Shown here: piece by piece, positions 1 through 8,910 of the stretch
How the letters are laid out: each line of letters opens with the position of its first letter
How positions within the stretch are numbered: the stretch's first letter is position 1
Assembly (NCBI RefSeq): GCF_009455635.1
Contig: NZ_QPER01000002.1
Coordinates: forward strand, 496,001-560,000
Length of the DNA stretch: 64,000 nucleotides
Direction of reading: 5' to 3'
Origin: Paraburkholderia agricolaris
Lineage (GTDB): Bacteria; Pseudomonadota; Gammaproteobacteria; Burkholderiales; Burkholderiaceae
Translations under genes and position numbers: made by a program
The notes under the pieces: model-generated
The model's input: only the letters and a program-made list of their open reading frames with translations
The model's database searches: none
What the model was told of the DNA's origin: nothing

Positions 1-2
1 AA

Positions 3-386
3 ACCACCGCGGCGGATCCTTATATCCTGGGCCAGTACGGCGAGTTCTGGGCGGGGCTCGAAGCGGCGCGGCTCCTGACCGACCGCGCGGCTGATCGATT
101 CGACGCGGCCTGGGCCCGTGGGGATGCGTTGACCGACGCCGAGCGCGGCGAAGTGGCGTTGGCGGTCGCAACGGCCAAAGTGGCTGCCACGGAAATCGGG
201 CTCACCATCTGCACCCGTATGTTCGATGTGGCGGGCGCGCGTGCGACGCATGGCGCGCTGAGGCTGGACCGTCACTGGCGAAATCTGCGCACTCATACGC
301 TTCACGATCCACTCGCCTATAAGCTCCGGGAAATCGGTGAATGGGCGCTGACGCAACGATATCCGACGCCGAGCTTCTACTCATGA
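3..386 (+). CDS. SfnB-type acyl-CoA dehydrogenase family flavoenzyme, C-terminal part (5' truncated by window)
   Basis: The reading frame is open from base 3 and ends at 386, so the start lies outside the window. The residues visible are the C-terminal helical domain of an acyl-CoA dehydrogenase fold, of the SfnB/DszC-like group of FMN-dependent monooxygenases used in sulfur acquisition. The ending with [20 protein letters not shown] is typical of that group and closely resembles LLDRHWRNARTAASHNPLIYK in the complete paralogue at 1515-2759. The stop codon overlaps the start of the sigma-54 activator gene (ATGA at 383), so the two are translationally coupled. Substrate is not visible; organosulfur compounds are inferred from context. 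Confidence 0.85.
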   Translation, partial: TTAADPYILGQYGEFWAGLEAARLLTDRAADRFDAAWARGDALTDAERGEVALAVATAKVAATEIGLTICTRMFDVAGARATHGALRLDRHWRNLRTHTLHDPLAYKLREIGEWALTQRYPTPSFYS

Positions 387-1498
387 ACTATTCACTCGAT
401 CACGTGTTACCGGACCGGGCAGCTATCGCGCGAGCGGAAGCCCCGCCTTTGTTGACGATGCCCGACAAGCGCGCGCTGACCACCTCCATTCGCGCCACCG
501 CCCAGATCTTCTCGGACCCGCAATCGGTGGCTTTGCTCGAACGCATTCGCATGGTCGCGCCGAGCGAGGCGAACGTGCTTGTGATCGGCGAGACCGGCAC
601 CGGCAAGGAACTGGTTGCACGTCATGTGCATAACCTGAGTGCTCGCAAGGACGGTCCGTTTGTGGCGGTCAATTGCGGAGCATTCTCCGAGTCGCTGGTG
701 GAGAGCGAGTTGTTCGGCCACGAGAAAGGCGCGTTCACCGGCGCGTTCTGCGCCAAACCCGGCTGGTTTGAAGCGGCCAATGGCGGGACGCTGTTTCTGG
801 ACGAGATAGGCGATCTGCCGCTGTCGATGCAGGTCAAGCTGCTGCGCGTACTACAGGAGCGCGAGATTGTGCGGCTCGGTTCGCGCAGGAGCATTCCGAT
901 CGACGTGCGCGTGCTGGCGGCCACCAACGTGCACCTTCAGGATGCGGTGGCGGCGGGCCATTTCCGCGAGGATCTGTTTTATCGCCTGAACGTCGTGCAT
1001 CTGGCCGTGCCCACGCTGCGCGATCGGCCCGGCGATATATTGCCGCTGGCCCGCTATTTTATTGACGAGTATCGAAGCCGGCTGGGTTACGGCCCGGTCG
1101 GCATCGAGCCGCGCGCGGAGCGAAAACTGCTGGAGCATAGCTGGCCCGGCAACATTCGCGAACTCGAGAACGTCATTCACTATGCGTTGCTGGTGTGCCG
1201 CAGCGATTCGCTAGGCGAGGGCGATCTGCAGATGTCGTCGTTCGGGATTCACGCCGCGCGACGCGCGAGCGCCGACCCGGTTGCGTCGACACCGATCGAA
1301 GAACTGGAGGGGGCGTTGCGTCATCTCTTCGATCAGGCGGAAGGCAACCTGTTCGAGCAGATCGAAGACACGGTGATGCGCGTGGCGTTCGAGTTCTGCT
1401 ACCGGAATCAGATTCAGGCGGCGCGCCTGCTGGGCATTAGTCGCAATGTACTGCGGGCGCGCCTGATTCGGGCCAAACAGATTTCCGCGCAGAAGTAG
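383..1498 (+). CDS. sfnR: sigma-54-dependent activator, SfnR-like
   Basis: A 371-residue bacterial enhancer-binding protein without an N-terminal receiver or sensor domain, the architecture of SfnR. The AAA+ domain shows Walker A GETGTGKE (about residues 69-76), the sigma-54 contact loop GAFTGA (116-121) and Walker B LFLDE (about 137-141). A short C-terminal Fis-type helix-turn-helix follows ([16 protein letters not shown]). The longer frame from 341 is possible, but ATG 383 overlaps the preceding stop and gives the coupled arrangement, so I chose it. Family knowledge: SfnR drives sigma-54 transcription of sulfone and sulfonate monooxygenase genes under sulfate limitation. The likely target is the divergent SfnB gene at 1515-2759, which has a sigma-54 promoter. 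The lack of a sensor domain suggests control by expression level. Confidence 0.9.
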   Translation: MNYSLDHVLPDRAAIARAEAPPLLTMPDKRALTTSIRATAQIFSDPQSVALLERIRMVAPSEANVLVIGETGTGKELVARHVHNLSARKDGPFVAVNCGAFSESLVESELFGHEKGAFTGAFCAKPGWFEAANGGTLFLDEIGDLPLSMQVKLLRVLQEREIVRLGSRRSIPIDVRVLAATNVHLQDAVAAGHFREDLFYRLNVVHLAVPTLRDRPGDILPLARYFIDEYRSRLGYGPVGIEPRAERKLLEHSWPGNIRELENVIHYALLVCRSDSLGEGDLQMSSFGIHAARRASADPVASTPIEELEGALRHLFDQAEGNLFEQIEDTVMRVAFEFCYRNQIQAARLLGISRNVLRARLIRAKQISAQK

Positions 1499-1514
1499 GC
1501 TCACGTGCCACGAT

Positions 1515-2759
1515 CTACGTGGCGGATCTGCTGTTGCCGATCTGCCAGACGAAGGGCGGCTGGGTGCCGTTGATTTCCCAGTCGCCCACGATCCGCTCCT
1601 TGTAGATCAGCGGATTATGCGACGCAGCGGTACGCGCGTTTCGCCAGTGGCGGTCCAGTAGTTTGTTTTCGCTCACGCCTGACGCCCCGAGCGCATTGAA
1701 CAGATCGGTGGTGGCCTGCAGAATCAAACTGGCCACGGCCACTTGTGCTTTGGCCGATTCGATTTCGGCTGCCACGTTGGCGGCCTGTTCGGCATCGCGG
1801 TCCGTGCCGAAGCGCGTTTCGTACGCGCGTTGCGCGGGCTCGGCGGCGCGCACGGCAGTGGCCTCCGCCGCATACACGCGTGCCGCTATTTGCCCGACCA
1901 CCTGTTGCACCTGGGCGTCTTCGCTGACGCGCGGCGCGTTGCCGTGGCTATAAACCCGGGTGCGTTTGCGTACTTCGTGCGAGATATCGCGCAATGCGGC
2001 GCGACCCGTTCCCGCGATCACGGCTATCAGCACGAGTTGATAGAACGCCGTCTGGTACTTGAAGCGCGTGGAGAAATCGATGATGTTCTCGGCGTCGACC
2101 ACGGCGTTCTCGAATACAGACGTCCCGCTTCCGGTGGTGCGCTGGCCGAAACCATCCCAGTCGTCGCTTTGTCTGACGCCCGGCTGGTGCGTGCTCACCG
2201 CTGCGATCACATCGGCGCCGTTATCGTCGCGCTGCGCGTAGACGTCGATCCAGTCGGCAAAGATACTGCCTGTGCTGTAGTACTTTGTTCCGTTGACGAC
2301 CCACTGGTTGTCGTGGCGCGATACCCGCGTGATCACATCGCCTATCTTGACCGCGCCGACTTCGGTCCACGCATTGCCGACGATCTCGCCTGTCACGAAG
2401 CGCTGCAGCCATTTTTCCCGTGCCGCGCCGGGCGCTGCGTTGATCCGGTCTTCAACGAACGCGAAGTGGCCGCGCAACGCTTGCGGCAAGCTGGAGTCGG
2501 CCTCGGCCAGCTCGATCAGCAACTGTACGAGTTGCGCAAGCGATGCCCCCGCGCCGCCGTATTCGCGCGGCACTCTGACGGCGCCGAAGCCGGCTTCCTT
2601 CAACCAGACAATCGGCTCATAGGGAAGCGCACGCGTGCGCTCGCGTTCGAGCGCACCTTCCGCGATCCGGTTGAAGATCGGCTTGAATCTGGCGAGCAAC
2701 TGTTCGTAGTCGGCGCCGTATGAAAGTGGCAATGCTTCACGCTGGTTGTGTGCTGTCAT
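1515..2759 (-). CDS. sfnB: SfnB family sulfur-acquisition oxidoreductase
   Basis: A complete 414-residue member of the acyl-CoA dehydrogenase superfamily, the usual length for SfnB/DszC-type flavin monooxygenases. Visible features: an N-terminal helical domain with REYGGAGASL, a central beta domain with TGEIVGNAWTE and VNGTKYYSTGS, and a C-terminal helical domain ending in LLDRHWRNARTAASHNP. These enzymes use FMN supplied by a separate reductase to oxygenate organosulfur compounds; none of the window's genes is an obvious reductase. It is convergent with sfnR (16-bp gap) and is preceded by a strong sigma-54 promoter. It is a paralogue of the truncated gene at the left edge. The symbol is by family; the true substrate is unknown. 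Confidence 0.85.
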   Translation of the reverse strand: MTAHNQREALPLSYGADYEQLLARFKPIFNRIAEGALERERTRALPYEPIVWLKEAGFGAVRVPREYGGAGASLAQLVQLLIELAEADSSLPQALRGHFAFVEDRINAAPGAAREKWLQRFVTGEIVGNAWTEVGAVKIGDVITRVSRHDNQWVVNGTKYYSTGSIFADWIDVYAQRDDNGADVIAAVSTHQPGVRQSDDWDGFGQRTTGSGTSVFENAVVDAENIIDFSTRFKYQTAFYQLVLIAVIAGTGRAALRDISHEVRKRTRVYSHGNAPRVSEDAQVQQVVGQIAARVYAAEATAVRAAEPAQRAYETRFGTDRDAEQAANVAAEIESAKAQVAVASLILQATTDLFNALGASGVSENKLLDRHWRNARTAASHNPLIYKERIVGDWEINGTQPPFVWQIGNSRSAT

Positions 2760-2827
2760 GCGCCTGCTCTTGAGTCGATAAGTGGAATAAGACTGAGCGG
2801 TTAGGCTCCTCTACGTATGAACTGAAA

Positions 2828-2843
2828 AGCACGAGCCATGCCA
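2828..2843 (-). promoter_or_regulatory. sigma-54 (-24/-12) promoter of the SfnB gene
   Basis: Read on the minus strand the sequence is TGGCATGGCTCGTGCT. It matches the sigma-54 consensus TGGCACG-N4-TTGCW with the invariant GG and GC dinucleotides at exactly the required 12-base separation. Transcription would begin near 2818 and give a leader of about 58 bases before the ATG at 2759. The sigma-54 activator gene 1.3 kb away makes functional use likely. Confidence 0.75.
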
Positions 2844-2896
2844 TCGGGACGAGCGCGCCGTCTTGCCGATCTACACGTCAGGGAAGATGTTTTCTG

Positions 2897-2944
2897 CTGC
2901 TGGACCGGGAGCAGTGTGCTGATGGGCTGCTGGCCTGAAAGCAG
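2897..2944 (-). promoter_or_regulatory. Two 18-bp dyads, candidate SfnR enhancer sites
   Basis: Two copies of the same dyad CTGCT-N8-AGCAG occur: CTGCTGGACCGGGAGCAG at 2897-2914 and CTGCTGGCCTGAAAGCAG at 2927-2944. Their centres are 30 bp apart, close to three helical turns, and lie roughly 60 and 90 bp upstream of the -24 element. That is where a sigma-54 activator normally binds. Assignment to SfnR is inference. The rest of 2945-3076 shows no gene. Confidence 0.6.
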
Positions 2945-3076
2945 CCTGAAGCAGAGGTGCCGGGGTGTTACCGGCTAACGCGAGCGATGCCGTTGATCGA
3001 TGCGTCGCTTTGAAGGATTGAAGATCGTCGAGTACTGTGCGCCGCGAGTCGTTCTCGCGCGACTGAACGAAACGAT

Positions 3077-3100
3077 GCGCCCGCTGAACGCAGCGGGCGC
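3077..3100 (-). terminator. Rho-independent terminator of the lipoprotein genes
   Basis: A perfect 10-bp stem GCGCCCGCTG / CAGCGGGCGC closes a 4-base loop (AACG). On the minus strand it lies 20 bp past the lipoprotein stop at 3120 and is followed by a moderately T-rich stretch. Confidence 0.7.
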
Positions 3101-3119
3101 TGGCCGTCGCGGGCTGCTG

Positions 3120-3767
3120 TTACTGACGCAGTTCCGGCGTGTCCTGCATGGCGGCTTGCAGCTTCTGCACGGCGTCAGTCGTCGCGCGTTGCGCGGCGAG
3201 ACCGAAATTGCGTTTGAATTCGCTAAACTCCGCGTGACCGTTACCTGTCACTTCCTTTTTCGTCACGAGCTTGCCGCTCGGATCGGTCACGGTACACACG
3301 AGCGTCACCGAAAAATCGGTCGGCGGCCAGGTCAGAAGGCTCGGCGACGAGGACGTCGTCGAGATGGTCGGCGTGACCACGTAGCTCAGATTTTTTGATT
3401 GAACCGTTGCCTGATCCGGCGCGGTATTCAGCTTCACGACATTGCTGAACACCTGGCTCAGTTCGACATAGATCGGCAGTTCCAGATCGCGATACGGTTT
3501 GTAGGCCACCTTGTCGCCACCGCCGCCCGGCGTAACGACTTCCTTGGTGCGCAGTTCGTCGGTAATCACAAGCCCGACCGTCTTGTTGATCGGCGGCGTT
3601 TGCGCGCTCGCCGGTGCCGTCGCCTGTGGCGTGGCCGTTGCCGCGGTGGTGGTGGCCGCCGTAAGTGCAGCCGGGTCGCCGGAGATGGTGATGTCGTGTG
3701 CGCAACCTGCGAGCGACGCGATTGCGCCAGTGACCGCGATACTGCGAATAAGGTGCATCAGTTTCAT
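3120..3767 (-). CDS. Predicted lipoprotein, unknown function
   Basis: A 215-residue protein with a type II signal peptide: charged start MKLMHLIR, hydrophobic core, lipobox LAGC with the acylated Cys near residue 22. An Ala/Thr/Pro-rich linker (about residues 34-60) tethers a beta-rich domain that includes TDFSVTLVCTVTDPSGKLV. The end is a short amphipathic helix. It is probably attached to the inner leaflet of the outer membrane. It lies 30 bp downstream of a second lipoprotein gene in the same direction, and a terminator follows. I do not recognise the family. The pairing suggests the two act together in the envelope. Confidence 0.75.
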   Translation of the reverse strand: MKLMHLIRSIAVTGAIASLAGCAHDITISGDPAALTAATTTAATATPQATAPASAQTPPINKTVGLVITDELRTKEVVTPGGGGDKVAYKPYRDLELPIYVELSQVFSNVVKLNTAPDQATVQSKNLSYVVTPTISTTSSSPSLLTWPPTDFSVTLVCTVTDPSGKLVTKKEVTGNGHAEFSEFKRNFGLAAQRATTDAVQKLQAAMQDTPELRQ

Positions 3768-3797
3768 GATGATTTCTGGTCTGTGAGAAATGGAGGG

Positions 3798-4355
3798 TTA
3801 CTGGATGGCTTGCATGAACGCGGGATCCGCGTAGAGCGACGCGAGCAGTTTCTGGACGATCAGCGGATATTCCTGGGTCGCCCGCGGAATCGCGATCGCA
3901 GCTGCGAATGACGAGTCCCATTGCGTCGTTGCGGTTTTCACGCTGTCGTATCGCACTTCATCGCCGCGCTTGACGATGAAGCGAGCGGAGATCGTGCCGG
4001 TGGCCGTGCCGATGTTGGCGTCGACGTTATTCTTCAGCAGCACGCCGCTCAGTTCGACCTTGGCATCGGGCGACAACGCGCGGGCGATGGCCAGTTCCTG
4101 CTGTAAGGCGCCGGAAAGATATTGGGCAAACGAATCGCCAACCGGCGAAGTCATACGGTTCGCACGCAGTTGCACGGACGAATGATCGCCGTCGGCTTTA
4201 TCGTTGGTGAACGTGCCGAGACGCGTTGCCAGAGGCGATGCGTTCTTGAGTGTCTGGATATTGTCGACGGAAGCCGAATAGGGCGGCGCGACAACCGAGC
4301 ACGCGGCGAGCGTGGCAATCGGAATGACGAGGAGAATCCTTCGCAAAGCAAACAT
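3798..4355 (-). CDS. Predicted lipoprotein, unknown function
   Basis: A 185-residue protein with signal peptide MFALRRILLVIPIATLAAC, where LAAC is the lipobox. The mature part has a hydrophilic middle and SFAQYLSGALQQELAIARAL, a pattern common in lipoproteins of the LptE or outer-membrane-component type that bring a short helix to a beta scaffold. It ends with QEYPLIVQKLLASLYADPAFMQAIQ-like helices. It is the first gene of a two-gene unit with the lipoprotein at 3120-3767. The 276-bp upstream gap (4356-4631) is relatively AT-rich and probably carries the promoter. No specific function can be given. Confidence 0.75.
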   Translation of the reverse strand: MFALRRILLVIPIATLAACSVVAPPYSASVDNIQTLKNASPLATRLGTFTNDKADGDHSSVQLRANRMTSPVGDSFAQYLSGALQQELAIARALSPDAKVELSGVLLKNNVDANIGTATGTISARFIVKRGDEVRYDSVKTATTQWDSSFAAAIAIPRATQEYPLIVQKLLASLYADPAFMQAIQ

Positions 4356-4631
4356 GGGCTTCTAAATGCCTCTTTGGTTATGGTCTGAATGAGGTGGCCG
4401 CCCGCCTCGGCGCTTATGCGAAGGCGGGTTCACGTGTTATCGGCAAGTCCGCAGAGAAATTGACTGAAGATTGATTCTCTTTTGATTTGAAAGCAGATCG
4501 TAATTAAATCGCGCGAGAACCATTGGCGAGTCGATTCAGAATTAACCGGTCTATAGTCGCCATTGCATGACGGCCAATAGCGCCGGCTTATTTCCACTAG
4601 CGCATGCTGCTGGCGCGATACCGAGGTCGAC

Positions 4632-5051
4632 ATGGCACTCACCTGGCAATTCCAGCTAAGAATCACCGTCACGCCCAAACTTGCCGCCGATCTGCGCGCC
4701 AACCCGCAGGGCGTTTCGCATGCCGCGCTTCATGAAGTGCTACGCCGGCACCACGCGAGCTTGAAGTGTCAGTTCGACGCCTTCGCGGATTACGTGAGCG
4801 AAGCGGAAAAGCAGGGAACGGAAAACTATCCGCTTTATCAATGGACCCGGCAGACAATCGAGAACCCGGAGAAGCAAGCAAAGTACTTGCAGTCGTTCAC
4901 ACTCTATGTAAATGGCGAGGAGATATACGGCAAAGAAATCGCCGACGTGATGGAAGCTGAATTGCTGGCACTCGTCAGTGATGAAGGCATTAAGAACGTC
5001 GCCCGGTTCGATACCAATCCGGCGAATAATCCTCAGCCGCCGGGGCGCTAA
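4632..5051 (+). CDS. Conserved hypothetical protein
   Basis: A 139-residue soluble protein with no signal peptide or membrane segment. The N-terminal half is rich in charged helices (HAALHEVLRRHHASLKCQFDAF), and a short beta strand FTLYVNGEEIYG follows. I cannot assign a family. It stands alone between a divergent lipoprotein gene and a downstream small lipoprotein gene. The composition and codon use look like those of neighbouring genes, which supports real coding. Confidence 0.6.
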   Translation: MALTWQFQLRITVTPKLAADLRANPQGVSHAALHEVLRRHHASLKCQFDAFADYVSEAEKQGTENYPLYQWTRQTIENPEKQAKYLQSFTLYVNGEEIYGKEIADVMEAELLALVSDEGIKNVARFDTNPANNPQPPGR

Positions 5052-5192
5052 CGGTTATCCGTAGTTCGCCTGTTTTTCACCACGACACTCGCATGTAATA
5101 AAGCGTAATTATCTTCTCGGCACTGCTGGCGCATGAGCGCGGCGGTTGCCGACGCGCGCTCGCGTCCGTCATTCATTTCCATGGAGACACTC

Positions 5193-5387
5193 ATGCCGAC
5201 TTCGGCATTCCGGCTTCTTGCGCTCGTCGGTGCGATTGCCGTGACAACGCTTCTTGGCGCGTGCGGCGACGGCCTGTCGTCGCCTGCGTCGACGCCCGCT
5301 GCATCGGCGAAGTCAGCATGCGGCAACGCCACGCTCGCCAATGCGCGCATGAGTTGCCCGCCGGGTTTCGTCCCGCCCGCCTCCTGA
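5193..5387 (+). CDS. Small lipoprotein upstream of phospholipase C
   Basis: A 64-residue protein with signal peptide and lipobox LLGAC near residue 24. A Ser/Ala/Pro-rich mature peptide containing two further Cys and the ending CPPGFVPPAS follows. The start at 5193 is chosen over 5133 because GGAGAC stands six bases before it. It lies 27 bp upstream of the phospholipase C gene on the same strand, so co-transcription is likely. Its role is unknown; it could be an accessory or immunity-type partner of the exported enzyme, but nothing in the sequence shows this. Confidence 0.6.
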   Translation: MPTSAFRLLALVGAIAVTTLLGACGDGLSSPASTPAASAKSACGNATLANARMSCPPGFVPPAS

Positions 5388-5414
5388 GCCCGGAATTCAA
5401 ACTAGGTCCATCGC

Positions 5415-7529
5415 ATGGTCACCAAAACGCGCCGAGATTTTCTGAAGCTGTCCGCCGGACTGGCGGGCGCGACAGCCGCCACTACCCTGTTTCCCGAATC
5501 GATTCGCAAAGCGCTCGCAATCGAGCCGGCTTCGGTGACGGGGACGATTCAGGACGTGCAGCACATTGTTGTCTTCATGCAGGAGAACCGCTCGTTCGAT
5601 CACTATCTCGGTCACCTGAGCGGCGTGCGCGGGTATAACGACCGCTTTCCCGTGACGCTGCCGAATGGCCAGCCGGCGTGGTTCCAACCGCGTCAGGAGG
5701 ATCAGACGAAGGTGATCGCGCCGTTCCGCTACGACACGACCAATCCGAACGTCAACGCGCAATGTATCGGCGGCCTGCCGCATACGTGGGCCACCACGCA
5801 CGGTGCGATCGACAGCGGCCGCGCCGACAAATGGGCTGTGCAGAAGAGCAATATGACGATGGGCTATCACGTGCGTGAGGACATTCCGTTCCATTACGCG
5901 CTCGCGGATGCCTTCACCGTGTGCGACAACTACTTCTGTTCGATCCCTGGCAACACACACCCGAACCGCATGTATCTGATGACGGGGATGGTCGACCCGC
6001 TCGCCACCGGTGGCGGCCCGCTGCTCGACAACACCGATTTCATCGACAACCAGTTCGACACGATCAAGCTGCAGCCCTTCAACTGGACCACCTATCCCGA
6101 GCGGCTCGAGACGGCCGGCATCTCGTGGCAGATCTACCAGCAAGGTACCGGCTTCGACAATTTCAGCGGCAACTACGGCACGAACATGCTGGCCTCGTTC
6201 CAGAACTTCGTGAATGCACCGGCGGGGTCGTCGCTGCAGAATCGCGGCATGAGTACACGCACGTTGACGCAGTTGAAGGCCGACGTACAGGCTAATGCGC
6301 TGCCGCAAGTGTCATGGCTGCTGCCGCCCGCTGCGTATTCGGAACATCCGAAATTCACACCGCTCTACGGCGCCAATTACATCTCGACGATTCTCGATGC
6401 GCTGACATCGAACCCCGATGTGTGGAGCAAGACGGTTCTGTTCATCATGTATGACGAGAACGACGGTTTCTTCGATCACGTGGTGCCGCCGCAAGCACCC
6501 ACGTTGCCGGGTTCGGGTATGAGTACCGTGGACATCTCGCTCGAACGGCATAGCGTTGTGACCGCGACGCAAGCCGGCACTTATACCGCCGACAATCTGC
6601 CGTACGGTCTCGGTCCGCGCGTGCCGATGACCGTGGTGTCGCCGTGGTCGAAAGGTGGTTTCGTCTGCTCGCAGGTATTCGATCACACGTCGGTGCTGCA
6701 ATTCATCGAGAAGCGTTTCGGCGTGATCGAAACCAACATCTCGCCATGGCGCCGTGCGATTTGCGGCGACCTGTCTTCGGCGCTCGACTTCTCGAAGTCC
6801 GACGCTACCGTGCCGTCGCTGCCGAGTACCCAAACCTACGTTGCACAGGCCGATTTGCAATGCGCGCGCGCCACGGCGCAGGCCGCGCCGGCCAGTACCG
6901 CGCAGCAGCTGGTAACGGCGCAGGAGCCCGGCACGCGGCCCGCGCGTGCGTTGCCGTACGAGCTGCATGTGAACGGCCAGGTGCAGTCGCAAGGCTATGC
7001 GCTGACGTTCGCGAACACCGGTAAGCAGGGCGCGCATTTCTGGGTGTACACGGGTGATCCGACCGCGATGCCGCGTCGCTACACCGTCGAAGCCGGCAAG
7101 CAATTGTCCGATACGTGGGCGTTCGACACGAATGGCAATTACATGGTGAACGTCTACGGCCCGAACGGATACTTCCGGCGCTTCGCGGGTTCGTCGACCG
7201 CGGATGCAGCCGCAAAGCCGGATGTCGTGACCTGCTACGACGTGGCCAACGGCAACGTCTATGTCACGCTGTCCAACGCGGGGAGCACCCCGCTCACGGT
7301 CACCGCGGCCGACGTCGCCTATGGTCAGGCGCCGCTCACGGTGACGGTGCCGGCGGGCAAGAGTGTGGAAGCGCATTGGGACCTGTCCTGCAGCAGCCAG
7401 TGGTATGACTTTCAATTGACTGTTGCGGGCAATCCAGGCTGGTTGAGGCGCATTGCGGGTCACGTCGAAACGGGGCAAATCAGCGTTACGGATCCGGCTG
7501 CCACTGCGCCGGTAACGAAGCCGATTTAA
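5415..7529 (+). CDS. plcN: Phosphocholine-specific phospholipase C, Tat-exported
   Basis: A 704-residue enzyme of the PlcH/PlcN family that hydrolyses phosphatidylcholine or sphingomyelin to diacylglycerol or ceramide plus phosphocholine. The N-terminus carries a twin-arginine signal (TRRDFLKLSAG), as in the known enzymes. The catalytic core shows the family motifs HIVVFMQENRSFDHYLGH (from residue 50), FCSIPGNTHPNRMYLMTG, and IMYDENDGFFDHVVPP. The C-terminus has two repeated beta domains of about 90 residues each, as usual for this family (for example YELHVNGQVQSQGYALTFANTG). Length is typical. The gene follows a small lipoprotein gene by 27 bp. Substrate preference (plcN versus plcH type) cannot be read from sequence, so the symbol is provisional. 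Confidence 0.92.
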   Translation: MVTKTRRDFLKLSAGLAGATAATTLFPESIRKALAIEPASVTGTIQDVQHIVVFMQENRSFDHYLGHLSGVRGYNDRFPVTLPNGQPAWFQPRQEDQTKVIAPFRYDTTNPNVNAQCIGGLPHTWATTHGAIDSGRADKWAVQKSNMTMGYHVREDIPFHYALADAFTVCDNYFCSIPGNTHPNRMYLMTGMVDPLATGGGPLLDNTDFIDNQFDTIKLQPFNWTTYPERLETAGISWQIYQQGTGFDNFSGNYGTNMLASFQNFVNAPAGSSLQNRGMSTRTLTQLKADVQANALPQVSWLLPPAAYSEHPKFTPLYGANYISTILDALTSNPDVWSKTVLFIMYDENDGFFDHVVPPQAPTLPGSGMSTVDISLERHSVVTATQAGTYTADNLPYGLGPRVPMTVVSPWSKGGFVCSQVFDHTSVLQFIEKRFGVIETNISPWRRAICGDLSSALDFSKSDATVPSLPSTQTYVAQADLQCARATAQAAPASTAQQLVTAQEPGTRPARALPYELHVNGQVQSQGYALTFANTGKQGAHFWVYTGDPTAMPRRYTVEAGKQLSDTWAFDTNGNYMVNVYGPNGYFRRFAGSSTADAAAKPDVVTCYDVANGNVYVTLSNAGSTPLTVTAADVAYGQAPLTVTVPAGKSVEAHWDLSCSSQWYDFQLTVAGNPGWLRRIAGHVETGQISVTDPAATAPVTKPI

Positions 7530-7660
7530 GCCTGTGGATTCGACGTTTCTTTCAATGTCATTTCGACTTCTGGGCTAACTGGTAAATCAATTTTACATTT
7601 GGCGACAACGCGTCGAGTTCGTGAGAGGATGGCATTTCACTTTTTCTCGCGGAGGGCGAA

Positions 7661-7885
7661 ATGGGACTCTTGGACGAAGTAGGCAAGATCGCTGGCGCAG
7701 TAGCAGCCGTTGAAGCAGCAGAAAAAGTCGATCCGGATGCAGGTCTGCTAACGAAAGGTGTTGCAGCGGTAGCAGGCTTTGAAGGTGCCGGTGCATTGGA
7801 GGGGTTGGTCGAGAAGAAAGACGGCGAGAAGCAGGACGACGCCGCCAATGCTCAAGCCACCGACGATACGAATCCTCAGACGTGA
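7661..7885 (+). CDS. Small conserved hypothetical protein
   Basis: A 74-residue acidic protein. The first half is an Ala/Gly/Val-rich amphipathic helix (AGAVAAVEAAEKV) and the second half is disordered and rich in Asp, Glu and Gln. A strong GGAGG ribosome site stands six bases before the ATG, and an excellent intrinsic terminator follows 14 bp after the stop, so it is a compact monocistronic unit. It recalls small stress-induced Burkholderia proteins, but I cannot name a family. Confidence 0.6.
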   Translation: MGLLDEVGKIAGAVAAVEAAEKVDPDAGLLTKGVAAVAGFEGAGALEGLVEKKDGEKQDDAANAQATDDTNPQT

Positions 7886-7899
7886 TTGAATGCGGTAAG

Positions 7900-7935
7900 C
7901 GGGCCAGTCCTTCGCGGGACTGGCCCGTTTTTTTT
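7900..7935 (+). terminator. Strong Rho-independent terminator
   Basis: An 11-bp perfect stem (CGGGCCAGTCC / GGACTGGCCCG) with loop TTCGCG is followed by eight T residues. It ends the 74-residue gene. Confidence 0.92.
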
Positions 7936-8037
7936 GGGCGAATCGGATATTGCGCATTGCACCGCCAAAGCCACAAACAAGGTTGAGCCGTTGCATTCCG
8001 AAGAAGAAGTCAAAATTCGAATAAAAGGAACGATTCT

Positions 8038-8910
8038 GTGAGCATTTCCGCAACCCGCAGGAGCTTGACGCTCGGATTGCCTCTACTACTCGGTCTCGGC
8101 GCGACGGCCGCACGCGCCGCCAATGAGGTTTCGCTAGCCGATGTCGAACGCCGCCATGGCGGACGCCTCGGTGTGTTCGCGATCGATACCGGTTCAGGCC
8201 GAACCCTGGCTCATCGCGCCGACGAACGCTTTCTGATGTGCAGCACCTTCAAGGGACTGCTCGCCGCGCAGGTGCTGGCCCGCGTGGATGCCGGCAAGGA
8301 CGATCCTGGCCGCCTTGTGCGGTACACCGAAAAGGACCTTGTCTTTACGTCTCCTGTGACGAAGGCGCATGTCGCTGAAGGTGCGATGCCGGTCGGCGCG
8401 TTGTGCCAGGCTATCGTCGAAGTTAGCGACAACACGGCGGCCGTGCTGTTGATGAGAAGCGCCGGTGGTCCCGCCGGTCTGACCCAATTCGTTCGCGGTC
8501 TCGGCGATACCGTGACGCGTTCCGATCGGTACGAGCCCGAGTCGAACCGATACAGCGGCGTGCTCGATACCACGACGCCACGATCGATCACGAACTCGGC
8601 GAGCAAGATTCTTTTGGGCAATGTGCTGAGCCCTCAATCGCGTACGCAACTTGAAAAGTGGATGACTGCCTGCAAGCCGGGTCTGAACCGGCTCCGCGCG
8701 GCGTTGCCACCGGACTGGGTAGCGGCTGACCGACCTGGAACCAGCGTGGAAGAACAAACCAACGACTATGCAATCGTGCGTCCACCAGGACGCGCTCCAC
8801 TTCTGATCGCAGCCTATTACGATGCTCCCGCGCTTGGCATGCCCGCTCGCGAGGCTGTCCTGCGAGAAGTCGGCGCCGTATTTGTGAGGTGGACGGCGGC
8901 TCGGACATGA
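8038..8910 (+). CDS. Class A beta-lactamase with atypical KTG box
   Basis: A 290-residue periplasmic serine beta-lactamase that opens the beta-lactam ring through an acyl-enzyme. A signal peptide spans about residues 1-27. Visible motifs: STFK (69-72, catalytic Ser69 and Lys72) preceded by Cys68, SDN (130-132), and the omega-loop EPESN (Glu166, Asn170). The third box, normally KTG or KSG, reads RPG (232-234) in DRPGTSVEE. The Lys is therefore replaced by Arg and the hydroxyl residue by Pro. The start is GTG 8038 with AAGGAA nine bases upstream. The stop overlaps the next gene (ATGA). No ampR-like regulator is adjacent. Activity may be weak or shifted, or the protein may have another role. Confidence 0.88.
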   Translation: MSISATRRSLTLGLPLLLGLGATAARAANEVSLADVERRHGGRLGVFAIDTGSGRTLAHRADERFLMCSTFKGLLAAQVLARVDAGKDDPGRLVRYTEKDLVFTSPVTKAHVAEGAMPVGALCQAIVEVSDNTAAVLLMRSAGGPAGLTQFVRGLGDTVTRSDRYEPESNRYSGVLDTTTPRSITNSASKILLGNVLSPQSRTQLEKWMTACKPGLNRLRAALPPDWVAADRPGTSVEEQTNDYAIVRPPGRAPLLIAAYYDAPALGMPAREAVLREVGAVFVRWTAART

